Below are positions 17,509 through 26,854 of a stretch of 64,000 nt of DNA, piece after piece. The notes below the pieces were generated by a model, which searched no databases, was not told the origin of the DNA, and was given only the letters and a program-made list of their open reading frames with translations. Made by a program: the position numbers and the translations under genes. The stretch is from an uncultured Opitutia bacterium (GTDB taxonomy: Bacteria; Verrucomicrobiota; Verrucomicrobiia; Opitutales; Opitutaceae), in assembly GCA_903919985.1 (NCBI GenBank), contig CAIXKG010000004.1:21396-85395 (forward strand), read 5' to 3'. Each line of letters starts with the position of its first letter. Position 1 is the first letter of the stretch.

Positions 17509-18621
17509 GTGAAAATCTCCGGGCAGAATTCCGTTCCGCGACGAGTGGTCGTCAAACTCGGCACCGGCGTGCTCACGACCGGCATCGGCCAGCTCGACCT
17601 CGCGCGACTTTCCGATCTCGCCGCCCAACTCGCTGCCCTCCGCGCCCAGGGCACCGAGGTGATTGTGGTTTCCTCCGGCGCGGTCGGCCTCGGGATGGGA
17701 CGGCTAACACTCGCAAAAAAGCCCCGCGATCTCCCGAAAAAGCAGGCCTGCGCCGCCGTCGGACAATCGCTCCTCATGCAAGCGTGGCAGGCGGCATTCG
17801 CGCCGCATACGTTGCCCGTCGCCCAGGTGCTCCTGACGCACGAAGACCTGCGCGCCCGCGAACGTTACCTCGGGATCAAACATTGCCTGCGCGAACTCAT
17901 CGCCTACGGCACGATTCCGATCATCAACGAAAACGACACGGTCAGCGCCGCCGAAATCAAATTCGGCGACAACGACACGCTCTCGGCTCTCGTCGCGAGT
18001 CTCATTGAGGCCGATCACCTCATCATCCTTTCCACCGCGCCCGGCCTGATCGATTTGAAGGGCACCGGAAAAATCATCCCGGTGGTGGAACGCATCACGG
18101 CCGACGTGGAAGCGATGGCCGGCGGCACCACCAGCGAGACCGCCACCGGTGGCATGATCTCTAAAATTTCCGCGGCCAAACTGGCGACGCGCGCCGGCTG
18201 CGGCGTTTTCATCGCCAGCGGCGCCGAGCCCGCGATCGTGGCACGCCTGCTCGCCGGCTCCGGTCCCGGTACATTCTTCGTGCCCAGCGGCCTCCCGCTC
18301 GAAGCCAAAAAACACTGGCTCGCTTATTTCCAGCGCCCCGTCGGCACGATTCACCTCAATGAACGCGCCGGTCCCGTCCTGCTTGAGCGCGGCAGCAGCC
18401 TGCTCGCCGTTGGAGTCACCCACGCCAGCGGCGATTTCAGCGCGGGCGATATCGTCAACATTTCCAGCCGCACCGGCACGATCATCGCCCGCGGTAAATC
18501 CAGCTTTGGGAGCGACGAAATCCCGGCGCTCGCAGGGCTCAAAGCCGAGGCGCTCCGCGCGCTGTATCCGCAACGCAAACGCCTCGAGGTCGTGCATCGC
18601 AACGATCTCGTGCTGCTTTGA
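17509..18621 (+). CDS. proB: glutamate 5-kinase with PUA domain
   Basis: ProB phosphorylates glutamate to gamma-glutamyl phosphate, the first step of proline synthesis. The chosen GTG start at 17509 gives 370 residues, the expected size. The amino-acid-kinase domain shows RRVVVKLGTGVLT, VVSSGAVGLGM, PIINENDTVSAAEIKFGDND and TATGGMISKISAAKLA. The C-terminal PUA domain starts around residue 280 (GTIHLNERAGPVLL...GDFSAGDIVNISSRTG). The longer open frame begins inside frr and is rejected. proA is not nearby. A short gcccc/ggggc hairpin follows the stop. Confidence 0.95.
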   Translation: MKISGQNSVPRRVVVKLGTGVLTTGIGQLDLARLSDLAAQLAALRAQGTEVIVVSSGAVGLGMGRLTLAKKPRDLPKKQACAAVGQSLLMQAWQAAFAPHTLPVAQVLLTHEDLRARERYLGIKHCLRELIAYGTIPIINENDTVSAAEIKFGDNDTLSALVASLIEADHLIILSTAPGLIDLKGTGKIIPVVERITADVEAMAGGTTSETATGGMISKISAAKLATRAGCGVFIASGAEPAIVARLLAGSGPGTFFVPSGLPLEAKKHWLAYFQRPVGTIHLNERAGPVLLERGSSLLAVGVTHASGDFSAGDIVNISSRTGTIIARGKSSFGSDEIPALAGLKAEALRALYPQRKRLEVVHRNDLVLL

Positions 18622-18780
18622 GCCAAGCCCCAAGGGGCAAATCAACTTCCGGCCGTGACGAAGATTCATGGTCCGTCCAAAACGGACAGGTGTCCCCGTT
18701 TGCTTGCCATCGGCCGTTGCGACCGGCTGTCTAGCCCTTCCGCGCGCCCTGTGCGCGGAAAAAACTCCCGTCGATACTCC

Positions 18781-20187
18781 ATGAAATTTACCGCCCTGGT
18801 TCCCCTGTTACTCGCCCTCGCGTCGCTCTTGCCCACGGCCCACGCAGCGTCCGCGCCCGTGACGTGGGATACCGCCGCCACGATTCTCGCTCGCATCAAG
18901 GCCCCCACGTTTCCCGCCCGCGATTTTCCGATCACGAACTACGGCGCCAAAGCGGACGGCACCACCGATTGCACGAAAGCCCTGCAAGCCGCGATCGCCG
19001 CGTGCTATACCGCCGGTGGCGGACGCGTGGTGGTGCCCGCCGGCGTTTTTCTCACCGGCGCGGTCCATCTGAAAAGTAACGTCAACCTCCACGTGCTCGC
19101 CGGAGCCACGCTGCGTTTCAGCACCGATCCCGCCGCCTACCTGCCGGTCGTCCGCACCCGCTGGGAAGGCCTAGAGTGCATGAATTACTCGCCGTTTATC
19201 TACGCCTTCGAGCAGGAAAACATCGCCGTCACCGGCGAGGGCACGCTCGACGGCAGCGCCGCGGCCGAAAACTGGTGGGGCTGGGCGCTGAAGGGCGCCG
19301 AAAAATCCACCCGTGCCACTCCCGATGTTCGGGCCCTCAACGATCTCGCCGACCGCGGCGTGCCCCTGGCCGAGCGTGTTTTCGGTGCCGGACATCTTTT
19401 GCGGCCTTCGTTCATTCAACCTTACCTCTGCAAAAACATCCTGATCGAGGGCGTCACGATTCTCCGCTCGCCGATGTGGGAGGTCACGCCTGTGCTCAGT
19501 TCCAATATCATCGTGCGCGGCGTAAAAATCGACACGCACGGCCCCAACAACGATGGCTGCAATCCCGATTCCTGCCGCGACGTGCTGATTGAGAACTGCG
19601 TGTTCGACACCGGGGACGACTGCATCGCGATCAAGTCGGGCCGCAACAACGACGGCCGGCGCATCGGCGTGGCCTCGGAAAATCTGATCATCCGCAACTG
19701 CGTGATGAAAGACGGCCACGGCGGCGTGGTCCTCGGCAGCGAGGTCTCGGGCGACGTCCGTAACGTCTTCGTCGAAAACTGTACGATGGACAGCCCCCAA
19801 CTGGAACGCGCCCTTCGCTTCAAATCGAACGCCAAGCGCGGCGGCACGATCGAGAATGTTTTCATGCGCAACGTCACCGTCGGCCAGGTGGCTGAGGCGA
19901 TTCTCACCATCGACTTCCTCTATGAAGATGGCGCTAAGGGCGACCACTTGCCCACGGTCCGCCACGTCCTCATCGAGAACGTCACGAGCAAGAACAGCCC
20001 GCGCGTGTTTTACGTGGCCAGTTTCAAGGGCGCGACGATCGACGACATCGTCGTCCGCAACTGCACCTTCGCCGGCATCACGAGCAGCGAGTTCATTCAG
20101 CACGCAGGGCGCATCACGCTCGACAATGTTACCATTCTGCCCGTGAAAAAATCGCCCAGCTTGAGCACACGCGAAGGCCCGCTCTGA
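18781..20187 (+). CDS. glycoside hydrolase family 28 (polygalacturonase-like)
   Basis: A secreted right-handed beta-helix enzyme of 468 residues that would cleave galacturonan or rhamnogalacturonan linkages. The signal peptide (MKFTALVPLLLALASLLPTA ending HAA) is followed by the pectate-lyase-like NYGAKADGTTDCTKALQAAI. The GH28 active-site strings are NNDGCNPDSC (catalytic Asp region), FDTGDDCIAIKSG (two Asp), KDGHGGVVLGSE (His) and ALRFKSN (the usual RIK). The ATG at 18781 starts the signal peptide; the open frame begins 42 codons earlier. It stands alone, with no TonB receptor or sugar regulator next to it. The exact substrate cannot be told. Confidence 0.9.
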   Translation: MKFTALVPLLLALASLLPTAHAASAPVTWDTAATILARIKAPTFPARDFPITNYGAKADGTTDCTKALQAAIAACYTAGGGRVVVPAGVFLTGAVHLKSNVNLHVLAGATLRFSTDPAAYLPVVRTRWEGLECMNYSPFIYAFEQENIAVTGEGTLDGSAAAENWWGWALKGAEKSTRATPDVRALNDLADRGVPLAERVFGAGHLLRPSFIQPYLCKNILIEGVTILRSPMWEVTPVLSSNIIVRGVKIDTHGPNNDGCNPDSCRDVLIENCVFDTGDDCIAIKSGRNNDGRRIGVASENLIIRNCVMKDGHGGVVLGSEVSGDVRNVFVENCTMDSPQLERALRFKSNAKRGGTIENVFMRNVTVGQVAEAILTIDFLYEDGAKGDHLPTVRHVLIENVTSKNSPRVFYVASFKGATIDDIVVRNCTFAGITSSEFIQHAGRITLDNVTILPVKKSPSLSTREGPL

Positions 20188-20474
20188 CGCTGGACGGCGC
20201 TATTAGACCTCGCTCCGGCAAACCAACCCTGGCTTCGGCCAACCGCCTCAGGCATTCGGCGCTCGGAAAATTCCTGAGATCAGGGCCGTGGGTCCGGGTG
20301 AATCAGACGGCGCCCTTATTTTATCGCGCTAACTCGCGCGCCGCCGAATCGAGCGGAAATCGTCGTCGTACCACCGATGTCATCGGTTCGATCCGGGATG
20401 AAGAAACGAACTGAGGTCGCGTCCTTGGTATTGGCTTGGCTTCGCGATCAACCATTCTCCGCAAAGCACCGAGC
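20188..20474. other. spacer before manA, nothing recognised
   Basis: These 287 bp contain no credible gene and no strong hairpin. They probably carry the end of the GH28 transcript and the manA promoter. Confidence 0.4.
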
Positions 20475-21584
20475 ATGAGCCCGCCGATCAAATTCGTTCG
20501 CCTGCCACCCAATCGCGTCTGGCGAACCTATCAAGGCGGCCGGCTGCTCGACCACCTCGCGGCCGCTGCGTCGCCCGCCGATTCCCATTTTCCCGAGGAT
20601 TGGATCGCGTCGACGACGCAGGCGATCAACCCGCCCGACGCCACCCGCCACCCATCGTCGGCCGGGCCGGAAGGCGTCTCGTCGGTCCTCGTGGGCTCCG
20701 ACGTGATCCCGCGCAATTTCGCCGATCTGCTCGCGACCGATGCCGCCGGTTTTCTAGGTGCCGCACACGCGCGGCGCTTTGGCGCGTCTCCGCAGCTGCT
20801 GGTCAAATATCTCGATCCCTCGACCCGGCTGCACTTTCAAGTCCACCCCACCGCCGATTTTGCTCGGCGGTTTCTCGGTGCGCCCTCTGGTAAAACCGAG
20901 GCGTACCATGTTCTCGCGGTGCGCGACGATCTGCCGCACCCGCCGTTTCTCTACCTCGGGTTCCAGCGACCGCCGTCCCGCGAAAATCTCCGTCACATGA
21001 TCGCAACCCAGGACATCGCGGGAATCGAAGCCTGCTTTGATCGGATCCCGGTCAGCGTGGGCGACACGTTGCTGGTGCCCGGCGGCGTGCCGCACGCGCT
21101 TGGGCCGGGATTGATGTTGGCCGAAATCCAAGAGCCGAGCGATCTCGTGGTGCGTTTTGAATTCGAGCGCGGCGGCTACGTGATACCCGAGTCCTCGCGC
21201 TTCATGGGGCGCGGCCTTGATTTCTGCCTCGATGTGTTCGATTTCGCCGCCTGGCCCGCCGCGCGTGTGTTCACGGAGGCATTCTGTCCGCCGCGCCGAC
21301 GCCGCGCGCTCGGGGTCGATTCGTCCCAAGACGACCTCATTGGCCACGAGCGCACACCGTGTTTCCGCGTCCGGAAAAGTCACATCCGAGCTCCGATTGT
21401 GCGCCATGAATCCGAATGCTTCATCGGCATCGTAACCGCCGGCACCGGCACCCTCCACGTCGGAGGAGAAATCCATGCCCTGCGGACCTTCGAAAAATTT
21501 TTCATCCCGGCCACCCTCGGCCCGTGGGAACTGATACCCGCCCCTACGCTCGAACTGCTGGAATGCTATCCACCGGCGGCGTGA
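20475..21584 (+). CDS. manA: class I mannose-6-phosphate isomerase
   Basis: ManA interconverts fructose-6-phosphate and mannose-6-phosphate with a bound zinc. The product (369 residues from the chosen ATG) has the cupin core with HFQVHPTADFARRFLG (metal-binding HxH-like), GKTEAYHVLAV (Glu ligand) and LLVPGGVPHALGPGLMLAEIQ (His ligand and the ALG.G motif), followed by RFEFERGGY. The C-terminal cupin FIGIVTAGTGTLHVGG closes the fold. It would feed mannose into glycolysis or supply mannose-6-phosphate for the GDP-fucose genes gmd and fcl 5 kb away, though it is not in their operon. Confidence 0.85.
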   Translation: MSPPIKFVRLPPNRVWRTYQGGRLLDHLAAAASPADSHFPEDWIASTTQAINPPDATRHPSSAGPEGVSSVLVGSDVIPRNFADLLATDAAGFLGAAHARRFGASPQLLVKYLDPSTRLHFQVHPTADFARRFLGAPSGKTEAYHVLAVRDDLPHPPFLYLGFQRPPSRENLRHMIATQDIAGIEACFDRIPVSVGDTLLVPGGVPHALGPGLMLAEIQEPSDLVVRFEFERGGYVIPESSRFMGRGLDFCLDVFDFAAWPAARVFTEAFCPPRRRRALGVDSSQDDLIGHERTPCFRVRKSHIRAPIVRHESECFIGIVTAGTGTLHVGGEIHALRTFEKFFIPATLGPWELIPAPTLELLECYPPAA

Positions 21585-21645
21585 AGCCCGGGATCCATTT
21601 CGTGCCGGGACGAGCGCGAAATGGGCCCCTTTAAACGGCCTAAAA

Positions 21646-21721
21646 TGGTGCCCCCGTCCGGAATTGAACCGGAATCCAACGTTTAGGAAACGCTTGCTCT
21701 ATCCATTTGAGCTACGGGGAC
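21646..21721 (-). tRNA. tRNA-Arg (anticodon CCT)
   Basis: A complete cloverleaf of 76 nt including an encoded CCA. The acceptor is GTCCCCG/CGGGGGC with one G-T pair, the D arm is GCTC/GAGC, the anticodon stem is AGCGT/ACGTT with loop TTCCTAA (anticodon CCT), and the T arm is TCCGG-TTCAATT-CCGGA. It decodes AGG. It is divergent from rpsR. On the minus strand TTGTCA and TACAAC with 16-bp spacing (21778-21753) form a plausible promoter. Confidence 0.97.
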
Positions 21722-21820
21722 GCTGCGCCGGAATTCCGCGCATTACCTGTGGGTTGTAAGCCCAAAATGCGGGTTGACAACCCTGCTCCCAAAATCAGTT
21801 TCACCCTTCCACTTTTCGTC

Positions 21821-22015
21821 ATGAGCACCACCGCACCCGCCACGCAGACCCTCACGCCCGCCGAGATTCCCTTCACCACTCCGGAGGTGATGCGGCATTT
21901 CGTGACCGACACGGGCAAGATTCTGCCCCGCAAATACACCCATCTGACCGCGAAGCACCAGCGCGCTATCACCCGCACGCTCAAGCAGTCCCGCAATCTG
22001 CTGCTCGCGAAGTAA
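21821..22015 (+). CDS. rpsR: 30S ribosomal protein bS18
   Basis: A 64-residue basic protein with ILPRKYTHLTAKHQRAITRT, then LKQSRNLLLAK, which corresponds to the conserved rRNA-binding core of bS18 (usually ILP.R.TG....Q..L...IKRAR..ALLP). The N-terminus is Thr/Ala-rich. The length is a little short for the family. rpsR is here a single gene, away from rpsF, ssb and rplI with which it often travels. A TTGACA at 21774-21779 could be its -35 element. It is followed by a strong terminator. Confidence 0.9.
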   Translation: MSTTAPATQTLTPAEIPFTTPEVMRHFVTDTGKILPRKYTHLTAKHQRAITRTLKQSRNLLLAK

Positions 22016-22039
22016 GGCTTCGCCTTGCGCTTCCTTTTC

Positions 22040-22068
22040 AGGCCGGAGTTCCCCGCTCCGGCCTTTTT
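22040..22068 (+). terminator. intrinsic terminator after rpsR
   Basis: A 9-bp GC-rich stem aggccggag/ctccggcct (22040-22048/22056-22064) is followed by T5, 25 bp past the rpsR stop. Confidence 0.9.
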
Positions 22069-22086
22069 CGTGTCGTCCTGCCAGCC

Positions 22087-23073
22087 ATGACCGCCCGGAC
22101 TTATCGCGGCACCCCGCGCAACCTCGCCCTCCTCGCACAGGCTTTGCAGGCGGGAGAGCTGGTCGCCGTCCCAACGGAAACCGTCTATGGTCTCGCCGCC
22201 GACGCGCTCGACGCTCGTGCCTGCCGCAAGATTTTCACGGCCAAAGGCCGGCCCGCGAACGACCCCCTGATCGTTCACATTCACGCGCTCCGTCAACTTG
22301 AACTCGTGGCCCGGCCGAACTCCGCCGCGCTCAAGCTCGCAAAAAAATTCTGGCCCGGGCCACTCACGCTTGTGCTGCCAAAGACCGAAGCGATCTCCGC
22401 CGTCGTTTCCGCCGGACTACCGAGCGTCGCCGTCCGCATGCCCGCGCATCCGCTTTTCCGCCGGTTGCTAAAACTGACCGGCGTCCCGCTCGCCGCGCCG
22501 AGTGCCAACCGCTTCGGCTACGTCAGCCCGACCACGGCCGCGCACGTGTACGAAGGTCTCGGAAAAAAAATCCGCTACATTCTCGACGGCGGTCCCGCCC
22601 AAATCGGGCTCGAGTCCACCATCGTCGATCTCCGCGATCCTCTGCATCCACAATTGCTGCGTCCGGGCGCGATCACGCGCACCGCACTCAGCCGCGCCTT
22701 GGGCCGTCCCGTTGGAACGCCGGCCTCCACCCCCGCACGCGTCGACACGGCGCAGCTCGCTCCCGGCCTGTTGGCCCGCCACTACAGCCCGCGAACTCCC
22801 GTCACGCTCCATAAGCAACTTTCGGTCCGCGCCGCCGCGATCTCATCGGCGGACGAAGCCTGGTTGTTCATCTCCCGCCCTGCCCGCCTGCGCGGTGAAA
22901 ATATTTTCTGGCTCGATGCGAAGGGAGAGTTGGGCGGTGTCGCGCACACGCTTTTCGCCACCTTGCGTCGGCTTGATCGTAGCGGCTACCGCCGCATCCA
23001 CGTCGAACTTGCCCGGGGTGACGGCCTCGCAGCCGCGATCAACGATCGCCTGCGCCGCGCTGCGGCCCGGTGA
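22087..23073 (+). CDS. sua5: L-threonylcarbamoyladenylate synthase (Sua5/YwlC type)
   Basis: The enzyme makes threonylcarbamoyl-AMP from threonine, bicarbonate and ATP for the universal t6A37 tRNA modification. Residues about 10-205 form the YrdC domain: GELVAVPTETVYGLAADAL, KIFTAKGRPANDPLIVHI, FWPGPLTLVL and GVPLAAPSANRFGYVSPTTA. The rest, after APGLLARHYSPRTPV, is the Sua5 C-terminal domain, making 328 residues, so this is the long Sua5 form rather than the short TsaC. The other t6A genes are not in the window. Confidence 0.93.
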   Translation: MTARTYRGTPRNLALLAQALQAGELVAVPTETVYGLAADALDARACRKIFTAKGRPANDPLIVHIHALRQLELVARPNSAALKLAKKFWPGPLTLVLPKTEAISAVVSAGLPSVAVRMPAHPLFRRLLKLTGVPLAAPSANRFGYVSPTTAAHVYEGLGKKIRYILDGGPAQIGLESTIVDLRDPLHPQLLRPGAITRTALSRALGRPVGTPASTPARVDTAQLAPGLLARHYSPRTPVTLHKQLSVRAAAISSADEAWLFISRPARLRGENIFWLDAKGELGGVAHTLFATLRRLDRSGYRRIHVELARGDGLAAAINDRLRRAAAR

Positions 23074-23100
23074 AAGTTTGTTGCGCCTAGATACGGGCGC

Positions 23101-24306
23101 TTACGACACCGGGGCCAAGGTCTCCGCGACCGGCGTCCGATAAGCTTTCGCGGCCGGTACGGCGCCCCCAAGGGCGCACAGCGCAATCATCGCAACGGGG
23201 CAAATCCAGAGGACCGGATGCATCGCCGCCACCTCGAGGACGACGCCGGTCTGCGCGCGGATCACTCCGGCCACGGCCACCAGCAACGCGCCATAAATCG
23301 CAAATCCACCCACCGCGCCGAGCAGGCCGATGGCCGCGGCTTCCGCCACAACCGCACCGAAAATCGTCCGCCGCCGCGCTCCTAGCGCGCGCAGAATCGC
23401 GAGGTCGCGCTGCCGCGCACTCATCGAATTATAAATGCTCGCGAGCACCGAACCGGCCGCGACGAGCGCAACGAGGTACGCCACCAGCGCGAGCACCTGG
23501 TCGAACCATGAAATTTTACCGAACAATTCCGCGATGATCGCGTTCACCGGATAAGCCAGCGTCAGCCGGTTGCCCTGTTTGTTGATCATTACGTCGAGCA
23601 TCATGCCCGCCGTCTGCGCCCGCAGTTGCACCAACACGGCACTTACATCGGTCGCCGCTTTCGCGTCGTGGCCACTCATCGTCTGCACGCCTTGCAACGG
23701 AATCCAAACGACTTTGTCCGCCGGCGTGTTGGTCGGCGCGAGCACGCCCGCGACGGTATACGTCTCCGCGTGTTCGTTCTTGGGATCGAAAGCCAGACCG
23801 TGAAAGGGATGGAACGTGTCGCCAGCTTTCAGACCCAGCCGGTCCGCCGCGAAACTTCCCACCACGGCTTCGCGCGCGGCCTCACCGAAAATTTTTCCGC
23901 CCGGCTGCACCGCATATTTTTTCCCCGCTGCGTACTCCACCGTCGTGAAAAGTTCAGGCAGGGTGCCGACGATGCGATATCCGCGCAGGTTGTCGCCCAC
24001 CGCAATCGGGATCGCGGTCTTCACCGCCGGATGACGCTTGATCGCTTCGTAGTCACTCCAGGCCAAATTCCCCGGCGAAGCCTCCAGATGAAAAATCGCG
24101 TTGAGCACAAGCTGTAGCTTTGAACCACGCGCACCGAGCACGGCATCGAACGCCGTCGACGTCGAAACGAAGGCCGCTTGCGCCTGCGCCTTTACCATCC
24201 ACACGGTCATCAGCAAACCGCACGCGAGAGCGATGCTGCCGGCTGTGATGAGCGTCGAAAGCGCGTGCTGGCGCAGCGAGCGGTATATAATGAGCGGGAG
24301 CGTCAC
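23101..24306 (-). CDS. ABC transporter permease, FtsX/MacB (LolC/E) type
   Basis: A 401-residue membrane protein with one N-terminal span (LSTLITAGSIALACGLLMTVW), a roughly 200-residue periplasmic domain (residues about 45-265), and three C-terminal spans in the FtsX region. That region includes the coupling segment SMSARQRDLAILRALGARRRTIFG. This topology fits type VII ABC systems, which use ATP hydrolysis for periplasmic mechanical work such as lipoprotein release or export rather than classical transport. It overlaps the ATPase gene by four bases, so they are translated as a pair. No membrane-fusion protein gene is adjacent. The substrate is unknown. Confidence 0.9.
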   Translation of the reverse strand: MTLPLIIYRSLRQHALSTLITAGSIALACGLLMTVWMVKAQAQAAFVSTSTAFDAVLGARGSKLQLVLNAIFHLEASPGNLAWSDYEAIKRHPAVKTAIPIAVGDNLRGYRIVGTLPELFTTVEYAAGKKYAVQPGGKIFGEAAREAVVGSFAADRLGLKAGDTFHPFHGLAFDPKNEHAETYTVAGVLAPTNTPADKVVWIPLQGVQTMSGHDAKAATDVSAVLVQLRAQTAGMMLDVMINKQGNRLTLAYPVNAIIAELFGKISWFDQVLALVAYLVALVAAGSVLASIYNSMSARQRDLAILRALGARRRTIFGAVVAEAAAIGLLGAVGGFAIYGALLVAVAGVIRAQTGVVLEVAAMHPVLWICPVAMIALCALGGAVPAAKAYRTPVAETLAPVS

Positions 24307-24983
24307 GGTGAAAGCACGCCGCGGGCGGCAGCGTTAATGACCTTGAAATCCTGCACGCCCGCGAACTGCGCGAGCACCGCTTCGTCGTGGCTCACCAACA
24401 AAAGTGCCGCCCCGTTTTCCCGGCAAACTTCCCGGATCAGCGCCAGCGCCTCATGCGCGTGCACACGGTCGAGATTGCCCGTCGGCTCGTCCGCGAGGAC
24501 CAGCTTCGGCCGGTTCGCAAGCGCGCGGGCGACCGCCACGCGCTGCTGCTGGCCCGTGGAAAGTTGGCGCGGAAAATGGCGCAGCCGGTGCCCCAGTCCG
24601 ACGCGCGTCAATAACTCCGTGGCCTGTACGCGATCAGCGCCGCGCGGCCCGAAGCTCATGCCCAGCATCACGTTTTCCAAAACCGTGTAGCCCTGCAGAA
24701 GATTAAAAGTTTGGAAAATGTAGCCGAGTTTTTCCGCCCGCAACTGGTCCCGCCGCGACTCGGTCAGCGCCGCCATGTCGATACCGTCGATCTCCACGCG
24801 TCCCCCATCCGCCGAGAGAATGCCGGCGATCAAATTCAAAAACGTGGTCTTCCCCGACCCGCTCTCCCCGCGCAACGCCCGCTGCTCTCCCGCCCCGAGG
24901 GCGAAAGCCGGGACACGCACGATCTCGACGCGCCCACCTTCGGGGACCTCGAACGATTTCGTCAGATCGGTGACAACCAGCAT
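24303..24983 (-). CDS. ABC transporter ATP-binding protein, LolD/MacB type
   Basis: The 226-residue ATPase has Walker A GESGSGKTT, Q-loop IFQTFNLLQGYTVLENVML, signature LSTGQQQRVAVARAL (the usual LSGGQ reads LSTGQ), Walker B LVLADEPTGNLD and the switch His in LLVSHDEAVL. The open frame extends 77 codons upstream, but ATG 24983 gives the normal LolD-like N-terminus (MLVVTDLTKSFEVPEG). It is paired with the FtsX-type permease through a 4-bp overlap. Confidence 0.93.
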   Translation of the reverse strand: MLVVTDLTKSFEVPEGGRVEIVRVPAFALGAGEQRALRGESGSGKTTFLNLIAGILSADGGRVEIDGIDMAALTESRRDQLRAEKLGYIFQTFNLLQGYTVLENVMLGMSFGPRGADRVQATELLTRVGLGHRLRHFPRQLSTGQQQRVAVARALANRPKLVLADEPTGNLDRVHAHEALALIREVCRENGAALLLVSHDEAVLAQFAGVQDFKVINAAARGVLSP

Positions 24984-25146
24984 CGTGCGGAAGTTAAGGA
25001 ATCGCGGCCTGCACGCCAACTGTTTCTCACCGGGCCGCCCACCATGAGGGAAAGCCTGCGACGCTCCAAACCTGGCGCCCGACGCTGCATCGAAAAAAGA
25101 GCACCGCGTCGGGAGCGAAGTCGCGCGGGGCCGCGCCGCACGCGAC

Positions 25147-26796
25147 TCATTCCGATTTTTTGCGGGGCCGCGGACGGCGCCCGCCTTTTTCACTGCCAGC
25201 GTCGTCTTCGGCAAACTTCGTGGCTTTCGCGTTCAACCAGATTTCGTCCTTCGCGTTTTTGTTTAGCCAGAAAATTTCTCCCGCATGTTCGACGAACACC
25301 GGCTTTTCGCGCGACTTCCCCGGCACTTTCAAGCCAGCAGCGACCACGGTCGCGAGCAGATCCTCCGGCGAACGCGCGAGCTCAGCCGCGACGCGTTCGA
25401 GTTTACCGGCGAAGCCACCGGTCTTCGTTTCCTTAAGCAACAAGCGTACTGCGCCCAATACATTACCGGAAACCGACGCGGCCGACTTGGGCTTGGTTAC
25501 CGCCGCCACTTCGGCGGCCGGCGCAGGCGCCGGCGGAGTTTGATCCGAGGACGCGGCTGGAGCGGAGACCGTCGATTCCGATGCGGGCGTTTCGTCCCCC
25601 TTTTCACGTCCATTGATCCAGATGCCGCCGCGCTGATCCTGGTTGAGCCACCAGACATGTTCGCCGATTTCGAGGTTAACCGGCTTGTCGGCCGGTGTTG
25701 CAGGCAACACCAGACCCAGAGCGGCAAAGCTCGCCATTAAATCCGCTTCGCTGCAGCGCAGGGCGCGCGCCAGAAAAGTCGTGCTGCCTGAACCGCCCGG
25801 TCCACGCCGATTACGGCGCATGAGCGGACGCACTTTTTCCAGGATCTCGATGCCTCCGTCGATCGGCGTGCCCAATGCCGGAGCGACTGTCGCGGGCACC
25901 GGGGCATCGGACGCGGGCCGGTTGTCAGCTTTGGACGCGCGCGATTCCCGAGGGCGAGGCTGAAACACGGGCGCTTCAGCGCGCGGCACCCCCGCGTTCG
26001 AATCAGCCGGAGCCACGCCGACTCCCGAGGCCCCAGCGACCTCTGCTTCCGGCGGCGCGAAAGGCGTGGCCTTCACCGTCCGGAATACAGGGCGCGGCTT
26101 CTCCTTGGTGTTGATCCACAGTTCGCCGCGGCGGTTGATGTTGAGCCAAAAAAGATCGCCGTCGAATTCGACGTAGGCGGGCAGTGAATCCTCGTCTTCG
26201 GGGACCACAAATCCGCATTCTTTCAGCGCGCCGATGACATCGGCGTCGCTGAAATCCCATTTCTTCGCGAGATAATCGACGCCCACCGACATGCCGGGAC
26301 CGCGTTGATTGCGGCGCATGTGGGGCTTCATCGCTTCGAAAAACGACGGTAGTTCCTCCTCCTGGCCGAGCTTGTCCCATTCGTCCTTCGGCGCTTCGTC
26401 TTCCTGCAATTCAGGATCGCCGTCGCGTTCCGTGTCACGCAGTCGGCGGAAACCATCTTCGGGCGCGGCTTTTTCGGCGATCACGCTCTCGGGCTTTTCC
26501 TCGGCGATCGCGGACGGCGCTGCGGCCGTCGCGTTTTTGAACTTAGCCTCGAATTCCGCCCGGAGTTTTTCCGCTTCCGTCTTGGCCGCGGCGGCCGCGG
26601 CATCCTGCAACGTCCAGTCACGCTGCGTCGAGCGACGCGCGAGGCCGGTGAAGGCGAGCATGTTCTCCGGTTGGCTATAAAACGAAATGATCTCCCACTC
26701 TTCTTTGCCGAGATCGTTTAAAAATTTTTCCATGAGCACGGGCGTGGCGAAACCGCCGCGGCCGCTCGTGATAACCTTATATTCCCAAAGTGACAT
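25147..26796 (-). CDS. hypothetical protein with three copies of an about 80-residue module
   Basis: The N-terminal 60 residues (MSLWEYKVITSGRGG...LNDLGKEEWEIISF) resemble DUF4177, a small alpha/beta unit. After an acidic, Ala/Glu-rich linker come three related modules at about 150-230, 317-397 and 445-525. Each has a helical part (copies one and two share MRRN.RGPG) followed by L..S..DL/V......GL.VP, a short strand pattern P.....G...WLN.N.....WIN, and a linker. Spacers between modules are Pro/Ala-rich and the C-terminus is Lys/Arg-rich, which would suit nucleic acid binding. No signal peptide or membrane span is seen. The gene is 58 bp downstream of the YgiC-like gene on the same strand. The function is unknown to me. 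Confidence 0.75.
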   Translation of the reverse strand: MSLWEYKVITSGRGGFATPVLMEKFLNDLGKEEWEIISFYSQPENMLAFTGLARRSTQRDWTLQDAAAAAAKTEAEKLRAEFEAKFKNATAAAPSAIAEEKPESVIAEKAAPEDGFRRLRDTERDGDPELQEDEAPKDEWDKLGQEEELPSFFEAMKPHMRRNQRGPGMSVGVDYLAKKWDFSDADVIGALKECGFVVPEDEDSLPAYVEFDGDLFWLNINRRGELWINTKEKPRPVFRTVKATPFAPPEAEVAGASGVGVAPADSNAGVPRAEAPVFQPRPRESRASKADNRPASDAPVPATVAPALGTPIDGGIEILEKVRPLMRRNRRGPGGSGSTTFLARALRCSEADLMASFAALGLVLPATPADKPVNLEIGEHVWWLNQDQRGGIWINGREKGDETPASESTVSAPAASSDQTPPAPAPAAEVAAVTKPKSAASVSGNVLGAVRLLLKETKTGGFAGKLERVAAELARSPEDLLATVVAAGLKVPGKSREKPVFVEHAGEIFWLNKNAKDEIWLNAKATKFAEDDAGSEKGGRRPRPRKKSE

Positions 26797-26854
26797 AGAG
26801 AGTGGTTGAAGAAGCTAAAGTTAACCCATCCCAAATGGTCCCCGGCTTGCCGAG

